Of a DNA stretch of 64,000 nt, positions 25,162 through 31,938 are shown piece by piece. Source of the stretch: an uncultured Angelakisella sp. (GTDB taxonomy: Bacteria > Bacillota > Clostridia > Oscillospirales > Ruminococcaceae); assembly GCA_934524965.1 (NCBI GenBank), contig CAKSYU010000001.1, positions 1 through 64,000 of the forward strand, read 5' to 3'. The notes below the pieces were generated by a model. The model ran no database searches. It had not been told where the DNA came from and saw only the letters and a program-made list of their open reading frames with translations. The position numbers and the translations under genes were made by a program. Position 1 is the stretch's first letter; every line of letters starts with the position of its first letter.

Positions 25162-26091
25162 ATGCCAGGCACCGTTGTCATGGGCGTCATCTTTGTCGAT
25201 ATCAAGGGCTTCCCGTTTGGGGTGTACCACGCCACCGGCACCAATCTGGGCAGTATCCGCTTTGTCCACGGCGGCGTCGCCCGCAATGTCGCCGAGGATA
25301 TGGCGCGCATCGGCACCCCTGTCACCTTTGTCACGCTGGGGGATACCACCCCCATGAGCCGCGAGGCGATGGAGCGGCTGGAGGCGCAGAAAATCGACCT
25401 CACCTACAGTATCCGCGTGCCGCAGAACGGCGTAGGGCTGTGGCTGGCGGTCATGGACGACAAGGGCGATCTGGCGGGCAGCACCAGCCAGATGCCGGAT
25501 ACCGAGCCGCTGGCGCACTATTTACAGGAGAAAGGCGAGGAGATCGTCGCCGGTGCGGACAGCGTATGCTTGGAAATGGATATGGGCGAGGAACTGAGCG
25601 AATGGATCGTCGCCCTGACCAAGAAATACAAGAAAGACCTTTACTGCATCTCCGCCAATATGAGCGTGGTACGGCGCCGCCCCGACCTGCTGCGGCACAC
25701 CCGCTGCTTCATCTGCAACGATATCGAAGCGGAAGTGCTGCTGCACCACCCCGTCCCCCGCACCGACCCCGAAGCCGCCGTAGAGACCATTCTGCAATAC
25801 GGCAGGGGCATGGGGCTGCGCAGCATGGTGGTCACACTCGGCTCCGCGGGGAGCGTCTATTACGACAGCATTACCGGCGACGCGGGGCACTGTCCCGCCC
25901 ATCGGGTGGAGATGGTGGATTCCACCGGCGCGGGCGATGCGTTCTTCTCCGGCGTCGTTTCGGGGCTGACCCGCGGGCTTTCCCTCAGCAAAGCCGTTGC
26001 CGCCGGTACCCGCCTTGCCGCCCTCACCATTCAAAGCGATGAGGCATGCTGCCCCTCGCTGCCGGATTTCTGGGAGGAGATGACCCCGTGA
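25162..26091 (+). CDS. PfkB family carbohydrate kinase
   Basis: A 309-aa sugar/nucleoside kinase. GGVARNVAEDMARIG near residue 37 is the first PfkB signature and VDSTGAGDAFFSGVV (about 251-265, Asp is the catalytic base) the second. VVTLGSAGSVYYD is also typical. The substrate cannot be told; ribokinase-, fructokinase- or pseudouridine kinase-like roles are possible. ATG 25162 follows AAGGAGG. The next gene overlaps its stop codon. Confidence 0.9.
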   Translation: MPGTVVMGVIFVDIKGFPFGVYHATGTNLGSIRFVHGGVARNVAEDMARIGTPVTFVTLGDTTPMSREAMERLEAQKIDLTYSIRVPQNGVGLWLAVMDDKGDLAGSTSQMPDTEPLAHYLQEKGEEIVAGADSVCLEMDMGEELSEWIVALTKKYKKDLYCISANMSVVRRRPDLLRHTRCFICNDIEAEVLLHHPVPRTDPEAAVETILQYGRGMGLRSMVVTLGSAGSVYYDSITGDAGHCPAHRVEMVDSTGAGDAFFSGVVSGLTRGLSLSKAVAAGTRLAALTIQSDEACCPSLPDFWEEMTP

Positions 26092-26357
26092 AAAAGCTGC
26101 CCCTTACCGCGGCGCGCCGCCTGTTCGATGGCTTGGTCATCGCCATGCTGGTGTGCGCCGTGCTGTTTACCCTCAGCAACAATTTTTTCCTCGGCTGCGC
26201 GGTGATCCTGCTGGGACTTGCCGCCACCGCCTTTCACTTTGCCGTGCTGCGCTGCCCCCACTGCGGCAAGCATCTGGGGCGGGAGCGGGGTGATACCTGC
26301 CCCCACTGCGGCAAACCGCTGACCGAAAAAGACGATACCGACCCTGCCGCCCGCTGA
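26088..26357 (+). CDS. Small membrane protein with double zinc-ribbon knuckles
   Basis: An 89-aa protein starting with GTG 26088, which overlaps the PfkB stop (GTGA). Two membrane helices (LVIAMLVCAVLFTL and LGCAVILLGLAATAFHF) are followed by CPHCGK-X10-CPHCGK, a four-Cys zinc ribbon on the cytoplasmic or outer face. Such small proteins have no known function. Coupling to the kinase suggests co-expression. Confidence 0.7.
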   Translation: MKKLPLTAARRLFDGLVIAMLVCAVLFTLSNNFFLGCAVILLGLAATAFHFAVLRCPHCGKHLGRERGDTCPHCGKPLTEKDDTDPAAR

Positions 26358-26400
26358 ACGCGGGCGGTCTGCTTTTTGGGTCTGTGCAGGGGGGCGGATC

Positions 26401-26481
26401 GGGGCGCAGCCCCAGCCGCCTGCGGCGGCTGACGCAGGCTATGCCTGCGTGTTTCGGCAAAGCCGAAACGGGCTGCGCCCC
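26401..26481 (+). repeat. Family B cloverleaf repeat, copy B1
   Basis: Outer stem GGGGCGCAGCCC (26401-26412) / GGGCTGCGCCCC (26470-26481). Three arms: CAGCCGCCTGCGGCGGCTG, ACGCAGGCTATGCCTGCGT and GTTTCGGCAAAGCCGAAAC. Copies at 29687 (inverted) and 40747 share nearly the same arms. Confidence 0.88.
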
Positions 26482-26513
26482 TCCCCCGTCTTCCCCCCTG
26501 CACAAACCCAAAA

Positions 26514-26547
26514 GGGCGCCGGAGGAGCTTTCGCTCCTCCGGCGCCC
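26514..26547. terminator. Terminator between convergent genes
   Basis: GGGCGCCGGAGGAG and CTCCTCCGGCGCCC form a 14-bp perfect stem with a six-base loop. GTTTTTCC follows on the plus strand and CTTTTGGG on the minus strand. Confidence 0.8.
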
Positions 26548-26570
26548 TGTGTTTTTCCCAAGGTTCCGGT

Positions 26571-27782
26571 TTATTCTTCCTCAGCGGGGTCAGCCGGCGG
26601 TACCGGCTCCGCGCCGGCTGCGGCTGTCTTTTCCGCCGCTTCCTTTGCGGCTATGCGCTTATCGCAGAATTCCCGTACCAGGGCATAAATGACCGCGAAG
26701 GTGGGGATTCCCAACACCATGCCGGTAATGCCCATCAGGTTGCCGCCGACGGTAAGTGCCAGCAGCACCCACATGCCGCCGATGCCGATGGAGGTGCCGA
26801 CCACTTTGGGGTAGATGACATTGCCCTCAAACTGCTGCACCACAACAAGGAAGACGACGAAAATAAGCGCCTTTATCGGATCGATGAGCAGAATGAGCAG
26901 CGCCGAGGGAATGGCGCTGAGGTAGGCGCCCAGAATAGGGATCATATTGCAGGTGCCGACCAGTACGCTGATGAGCAGCACATAAGGCATACCGCCCACA
27001 AAAAGGCCGATGATGGTCAGACCGACAAAGCACAAAGCCCCCAGAATACAGGCTTCCACCAGCATGCCGGAGAAGAACCCGCTGAAAGCGCGGTCGATCT
27101 TGCGGACGATGTATTCGATGCGCTCCCGCACGCTGTCCTTGAAGATGGCACGCAGCAGGCGGTGATAGATGTAGTTGAGGTGCTCCTTATCCGCCAGAAT
27201 GTAGATGGCGAAGATAAGCCCCAAAAAGCCATTGATGATGCCGCTGGCAAGACCGGTAAGAACGCCCAGCAGCCAGGTGGCGGCGCTGCCGACAAAGTTC
27301 TTGATGAGGGTGCCGGACTGATTGATCCAGTCCTCCGCCGTTTTCCACAGGTAGCTGATGATGGGGTTTTCCATATCCAGCTTGTCCTCCAGCTCGTTGA
27401 AGAAATCACCGGCATCAACAAGGTAGCCGGGGATATTGTTGGCAAGGCTGAGCAGACTGTCGCCCACCTGCGGCAGAATGAATACGCACAGCGCGGTGAT
27501 AATGGCAAGCATGCCCAGAATGGAAAGGACGATGCAGATGCCGCGTTTGCTGCGCGCCAGCCGCGGGCTGCGCCGCCACAGCCCCACCAGCCACTTGGTC
27601 TCCATCGGGCGCATCAGCAGGTTAATGATATACGCCATGACCACGCCGATGATGACCGGACGCAGCACTGCCATGATGTAGCTGCCTGCGCCGGCAAGCA
27701 CCCCCAGATGGGACAGTGCCAGATACAGCACGATGCCGTAGGTGATCAAAAATACGCCGCTTTTCAGGGAGGATTGCTTCAT
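26571..27782 (-). CDS. AI-2E family (PerM-type) transporter
   Basis: A 403-aa membrane protein with about 8 segments: an N-terminal group, the amphipathic middle with GDFFNELEDKLDMENP, and the typical C-terminal region with FLGLIFAIYILADKEHL, VGTCNMIPILGAYLSAIPS, QQFEGNVIYPKVVG and GGNLMGITGMVLGIP. The charged Pro-rich tail is cytoplasmic. Members export autoinducer-2 or Na+ in some species; the role here is unknown. A MITE-like element lies 48 bases upstream of the start codon. Confidence 0.88.
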   Translation of the reverse strand: MKQSSLKSGVFLITYGIVLYLALSHLGVLAGAGSYIMAVLRPVIIGVVMAYIINLLMRPMETKWLVGLWRRSPRLARSKRGICIVLSILGMLAIITALCVFILPQVGDSLLSLANNIPGYLVDAGDFFNELEDKLDMENPIISYLWKTAEDWINQSGTLIKNFVGSAATWLLGVLTGLASGIINGFLGLIFAIYILADKEHLNYIYHRLLRAIFKDSVRERIEYIVRKIDRAFSGFFSGMLVEACILGALCFVGLTIIGLFVGGMPYVLLISVLVGTCNMIPILGAYLSAIPSALLILLIDPIKALIFVVFLVVVQQFEGNVIYPKVVGTSIGIGGMWVLLALTVGGNLMGITGMVLGIPTFAVIYALVREFCDKRIAAKEAAEKTAAAGAEPVPPADPAEEE

Positions 27783-27830
27783 TGCCGGTTCTCCTTTGCC
27801 GTCCTGGATTGATGTCTTTGGGGAATACTA

Positions 27831-28101
27831 CCTTCGCTTGACAAGGACACACACGCTTTTCGACGGTGAAAATCAGCCCTAACTGCGTCATCATCCTTGG
27901 CATACGCCAGTATGCCGGCGTCCTCTTCCTTGTTATCTTCTGATTTTCCCTCGCCGAAAAGTCCCGCGGAGTTTTTGCGCGGCAGAAATGTTGTAGGGGG
28001 AAGTGCGGCGAAGATGGCAGGCTGGCGCCTGTCGATGAGCCGCACAATGCCATACGGCATTTATGCCCGCAAAAACCGTATGTGCTCTTGTCAAGTGAAG
28101 G
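27831..28101 (+). mobile_element. MITE-like element 1 (271 bp, TA duplication)
   Basis: The terminal inverted repeats are CCTTCGCTTGACAAG (left) and CTTGTCAAGTGAAGG (right), flanked on both sides by TA (27829-27830, 28102-28103). A second copy in the same orientation lies at 50462-50734. Internal inverted repeats are present (CTTTTCGACGGTGAAAATC with GATTTTCCCTCGCCGAAAAG; GGCATAC/GTATGCC). TA duplication points to mobilisation by a Tc1/mariner-IS630-type transposase, which is not in this window. No real gene is inside. The 27783-28257 gap holds nothing else supported. Confidence 0.85.
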
Positions 28102-28257
28102 TAATTTTATTATAGCACTCTGCGGTGGGAAGTAAAGCCGTTTCCGCCGGTCGGGCGGCGGGATTTTTTTGAGAGGGATTTTGCGGGGGAACGGGACCTT
28201 CCGCCGACCCTGCGGGTCGCCCTCAGTCCCTGCGCAGATCCCGAAAATCAAATTATA

Positions 28258-29622
28258 TCAGGTCACCGAGACCAGCCGCAGGCTGCCGTCCTCATTGGGG
28301 ACAAAGGCAAAAAGATAGCCCTGACAGTTCTGGGTATTCAAGTGGTCGGTGTAGATCTCGGCTTTTACCATGGTGCGTCCGCTGCCGTCCGCATAGCTTT
28401 GCCACAGCAGCAGGTGGGGCATGCTGCGCGCCGCCCGCCCTGCCAGCAGGTAACCCTCGGCGCCCAGATAGCTTTCATCGGGGGCAAAGCCGGTCAGACC
28501 CATGTATTTCGCGGCGGCGGCTGTCACCTCCTCGGCGGTAAAGGCTGTCCTGCCCTCATTTTCGGCGTACAGCATCGTCAGGGCAAAGTCGGTGGCGGTA
28601 ACACGGTCCAGCCAGAAGCTGCCGGAAAACCGCATGCCTCCCTCCGCCTGCAGGAACAGCAAAGCCATTTCACAGGCAGAGTCGTCCCGCTCCTCGCTGT
28701 AATTATAGGCAATTTTTTCGATCGGCTCGTAGTAGCAGACCACCGGCATCTCCTGTCCCTGCTCCTCCTGCACCACCAGCAGGTAATCCTCCTCGCCCGC
28801 GGCAAAAACGCCAAAGGCATTCTGGGTCACCATGTGTACCCTGTACCGTCCGCAGCCATCGTACTCCTCCAGCGTTTCGGTGATCTCCGCCGTGGGGATA
28901 CTCATGCCGCGCCAGTTCTGGTAGGTTTCCGGCGCTTCACCGGCACACGCCGCGATGACCTCGGTATCATTCTGCACCAGCGCCGCCACAAAGCGCTCGG
29001 CAACGGCGCGGGTCTCCTCGGCGGTCTGGGCGGTCAGCCCTGCTTCTGCCGCCGCGATGCCCACCTCGGTAAGGCGCCAGCCGTCCGCGGTCTTTACCGC
29101 CTGCCGCTGCATGGGCAACGTTTCACCGGTGTGCAGGTTTTCCATCGTCACGGTAAAGGTCAGGGCCTCGGCGGTCTCCTCGGTAAGGGTCACGCTGTCG
29201 GCGTCATAGTCCCAGTAGTACCGGCTGAAAACCGGTCGGCTGCTTTTGTACAGTCTGCCGTCCCGTTCCACAAAGCGGGGACGCCCCAGGGTATCCTCGT
29301 TTTGCAGCAGCTCCCCGGCTTTTTCCGCGGTGTAGGTCTGCCGCAGCAGCGTCTCCAGCTCCGCAAGGCTGCCGTAGCCGCCCTCCGCCGCCACCGGCAG
29401 ATATTCGTCCTCGGTCAGCTCGCCCTCCACCGTCAGACCGTCGCAGTACCACAAATACCCCACGATGTAGTCCCTGGTCAGCAGCTGCTGCACCGCCTCC
29501 AGCGAGGTTTTGGGGTCTTCCTCCTGCGCGGGGGCAGGGGCGGGCGTCTCGCCCGCGCACGCGGGGAGCACCAAAAGGACGGAAATGACAAGGGCAAGCA
29601 GGGGGATCCACTTTTTCTTCAT
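28258..29622 (-). CDS. Putative lipoprotein, 454 aa
   Basis: N-terminal signal KKWIPLLALVISVLLVLPAC with a lipobox LPAC (Cys22), followed by a Pro/Ala-rich linker (ETPAPAPAQEED). The rest is a large acidic extracellular region in which two stretches of about 100 residues each look like NTF2/DUF4878-type helices and strands, but I do not recognise a definite family. ATG 29622 follows GAAAGGAG. Gene ends 150 bases after the MITE-like element on its left. Confidence 0.65.
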   Translation of the reverse strand: MKKKWIPLLALVISVLLVLPACAGETPAPAPAQEEDPKTSLEAVQQLLTRDYIVGYLWYCDGLTVEGELTEDEYLPVAAEGGYGSLAELETLLRQTYTAEKAGELLQNEDTLGRPRFVERDGRLYKSSRPVFSRYYWDYDADSVTLTEETAEALTFTVTMENLHTGETLPMQRQAVKTADGWRLTEVGIAAAEAGLTAQTAEETRAVAERFVAALVQNDTEVIAACAGEAPETYQNWRGMSIPTAEITETLEEYDGCGRYRVHMVTQNAFGVFAAGEEDYLLVVQEEQGQEMPVVCYYEPIEKIAYNYSEERDDSACEMALLFLQAEGGMRFSGSFWLDRVTATDFALTMLYAENEGRTAFTAEEVTAAAAKYMGLTGFAPDESYLGAEGYLLAGRAARSMPHLLLWQSYADGSGRTMVKAEIYTDHLNTQNCQGYLFAFVPNEDGSLRLVSVT

Positions 29623-29686
29623 GGGGACGGCTCCTTTCGGGGAGGGTTTCTATGGGTTTTTGGGGGAAGGCGGAGAGGGGAAAATC

Positions 29687-29767
29687 GGGGCGCAGCCCGT
29701 TTCGGCGAAGCCGAAACACGCAGGCGAAGCCTGCGTCAGCCGCCGCAGGCGGCTGGGGCTGCGCCCC
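29687..29767 (-). repeat. Family B cloverleaf repeat, copy B2 (inverted)
   Basis: Outer stem GGGGCGCAGCCC (29687-29698) / GGGCTGCGCCCC (29756-29767). Arms in reverse order to B1: GTTTCGGCGAAGCCGAAAC, ACGCAGGCGAAGCCTGCGT and CAGCCGCCGCAGGCGGCTG. It lies between divergent genes, upstream of both starts. The rest of 29623-29994 holds only the promoter at 29899. Confidence 0.88.
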
Positions 29768-29898
29768 GAGCTGCGCTCCCCCAGCCAAGCCCGCCGGTAT
29801 CGTTCAGCCAATGGTTTTATTATACCACAAACCGGCGCGGCGGTGTGAACAAACCGTAAACCCTGCGAAATTTAAGGAAATCCTAAAAAACGGCGGAA

Positions 29899-29927
29899 TT
29901 GACAGCGGGCGACGGCGGCGCTATAAT
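29899..29927 (+). promoter_or_regulatory. Consensus promoter of the flavodoxin-fusion gene
   Basis: TTGACA (29899-29904), 17-base spacer, TATAAT (29922-29927), a perfect match, 68 bases before the start codon. Confidence 0.85.
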
Positions 29928-29994
29928 GGACGCCCAAGGGCTTTTTCCGGCATTTTAAGCCGAGATAATACGGACTGTATAGAGGAGAGAGCAT

Positions 29995-30963
29995 ATGACA
30001 ACTGCTAAAAAATCGCGTTACCGTGCAGCGCGGCGCTGGCTTATTTTCTGGACGGTGTTCATCGGGCTAGGGGCGGTAGGCGGCGCTGTCATGATGCTGG
30101 CGGCGCCCGACGGCAGCCTGATGGGCATGGCGGGCATGCTGCCCTATCTGCAAAAGCTGCCCTTTGGCAAAGCGCTGTTCAGTGACTTCATTTTTGCCGG
30201 CTGGGCGCTGCTGATCGTCAACGGGCTGACCAACCTGACCGCCGCGGCGCTGCTTCTGGCGAACCGAAAAGCAGGTATTCTTTGCGGCGGCATCTTCGGC
30301 GTTACGCTGATGCTGTGGATCTGTATTCAGTTCTGCGTTTTTCCGGCGAATATCATGTCCACCCTTTACTTCATCTTCGGGGCGGCGCAGGCGGCGACGG
30401 GCTATGCCGCGTGGGTCTTCTGGCAGCAGGAGCATTTTACCGTCTCCCCTGCCGACTACCCGAATATCGGCAGCGACCCCCGGCGGCTGGTGGTGTATTT
30501 TTCCCGCATGGGCTACACCCAAAAGACGGCGCTGGAGCTTGCCGACCGCACCGGCGCGGCGCTTTACGAGATCCGCAGCACCGAGCGCACCGAGGGGACG
30601 CTGGGCTTCTGGTGGTGCGGACGGTACGGTATGCACCGCTGGGATATGCCCATTGAGCCGGTCACGATCGACCTTTCCGCCTACGAGCATGTGACCATCT
30701 GCACACCGATCTGGGTCTTTCACATTGCCGCGCCGGTATGCAGCTTCTGCCGCTATGCCGCCGGCAAGATCCGCGAAGCGGATTATGTGATCCTTCACTT
30801 TAACCGCCGTGCCTACCGCAGTGCCGCCCATGAGATGGACGGACTGCTGGGGCTGCGGCACACGGCGTTTCACAGCATTTGCAGCCGCATGGGTCGCCGC
30901 CGTGTGGTAGCAGAGGAAACGGCTGCCGAAGATACTGCGGCACAGAATAACATCTCCCACTAA
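29995..30963 (+). CDS. Membrane protein fused to a flavodoxin domain
   Basis: A 322-aa protein. Residues about 1-145 contain four membrane segments (WLIFWTVFIGLGAVGGAV, WALLIVNGLTNLTAAALLL, GGIFGVTLMLWICIQF, TLYFIFGAAQAATGYAAWVF). Residues about 160-300 are a flavodoxin-like domain with LVVYFSRMGYTQKTALELADRTGA, the FMN phosphate loop, and TICTPIWVFHIAAPVCSF. The fusion suggests a membrane-held electron carrier. AGGAGAG precedes ATG 29995. The stop codon lies inside repeat D1. Confidence 0.8.
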   Translation: MTTAKKSRYRAARRWLIFWTVFIGLGAVGGAVMMLAAPDGSLMGMAGMLPYLQKLPFGKALFSDFIFAGWALLIVNGLTNLTAAALLLANRKAGILCGGIFGVTLMLWICIQFCVFPANIMSTLYFIFGAAQAATGYAAWVFWQQEHFTVSPADYPNIGSDPRRLVVYFSRMGYTQKTALELADRTGAALYEIRSTERTEGTLGFWWCGRYGMHRWDMPIEPVTIDLSAYEHVTICTPIWVFHIAAPVCSFCRYAAGKIREADYVILHFNRRAYRSAAHEMDGLLGLRHTAFHSICSRMGRRRVVAEETAAEDTAAQNNISH

Positions 30964-31063
30964 TACGGACGAAATCAACGAAATTTGCAGTGAAAGTGTT
31001 GAATTCGCACAAAGTTTCACAGTAAGTTTACAATTAAGCTCCCGCAAGGGGGCTTTTTTGATG
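30954..31063 (+). repeat. Repeat D, copy 1 (terminator-bearing, 110 bp)
   Basis: It starts at CTCCCACTAATACGGACG, covering the stop codon of the flavodoxin-fusion gene, and ends with the hairpin AAGCTCCCGCAAGGGGGCTT plus TTTT. An inverted copy at 37800-37909 matches over nearly the whole length. It therefore both repeats and terminates. Confidence 0.85.
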
Positions 31064-31895
31064 CGATGGCGGTAGTTGAGCGGAGAAACTGTGTTGATGG
31101 TTTCTTCTCGCCTGACGGCGGGGCAAAGCCTCTTGTGGCATAGTGTCTTCGCCTACCGGCGGGGTGGTACTTTTGACCCGCCAAAAGTACCCAAAAGCGG
31201 CTTGGGGCAAGCCCCAAGACCCCGGACGCACCGGAACGCCCGCTCGGAACGGCTTTGCTGTCCCGAAGCGTGGGCTAAACGGTGCTTATAAGGTGTCTGC
31301 GACGCATTTTTATCGCCTGCCGCGCTGGAGCGCGGAATGGCGAACCACCACCCCTGTCCCCTCCCCCGAGGTCGGGGGATGGGGTAGGGGAGTAAATGGG
31401 GGGTCCCCAAAAAGTCGTAAGACTTTTTGGGGAGAGGAGGGTGCACCGAAGCGGTTGAGGGCTGCCCGCAGCGCAGCGGAGGGTCTGCCCGATTGAAGCG
31501 GAGGTTGTGCCCGACGAGCGCCAGCAGCTACCTTTGGAGCGCATCTGCGCGCCGTACGGATTTGTTTTTCTGCTGCCGCAGAAAAACAACATTCGTATCC
31601 AGCGCAGCCAAGCGTCAAAGGGGTTTGCAAAGGGGAAAGCCCGGTTCCCCTTTGCCCTGTTTTGCTATCGGGGACCCCGACGGGTCGAATGACCCGTTGG
31701 GGAAAGGAGGAGCGGCGGAGCGTTGGATGGTTGTCTATTCCATAGGAATAGCGACCCAACATGGAGCGTAGCCCGCGACGACGCGCAGGAGCAAAAGAAA
31801 CGCCTCGGCGGCGAGCCGTACAAGCTGAGCCATAATCAAGGCTTTGCGACGCCGTCAGGCGACATGAGACTAAACCAAAAGAAGTATTTATAAAG
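31064..31895. other. Hairpin-dense noncoding tract
   Basis: About 830 bases without a supported gene: open frames on both strands lack ribosome sites and have low-complexity Arg/Pro-rich products. The DNA is packed with perfect inverted repeats, for example GGTACTTTTG/CAAAAGTACC, CTTGGGG/CCCCAAG, CCCCAAAAAGTC/GACTTTTTGGGG (31412-31439), GTTTTTCTGC/GCAGAAAAAC, GCAAAGGGGA/TCCCCTTTGC and CTATTCC/GGAATAG. Two modules are shared with 50795-50993. It may be a long structured RNA or a pile of decayed repeats. Confidence 0.6.
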
Positions 31896-31937
31896 CAAAA
31901 CACCCTCCCCGTTTGCGAAGCGGAGAGGGTGTTTGAA
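31896..31937 (-). terminator. Terminator of the RNase J gene
   Basis: CACCCTC-CCCGTTTGCGAAGCGG-GAGGGTG forms a long stem just past the stop codon; on the minus strand TTTTGCTTTAT follows. Confidence 0.75.
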
Positions 31938-31938
31938 T

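Noticed and set aside
31064..31895. Group II intron remnant
   Set aside because: I looked for a domain V-like hairpin and for reverse transcriptase motifs in all frames and saw neither.
31310..31903. 197-codon leftward open frame in the noncoding tract
   Set aside because: No ribosome site, Arg/Ser/Pro-rich composition, and it crosses several perfect hairpins. It is better explained as structured noncoding DNA.
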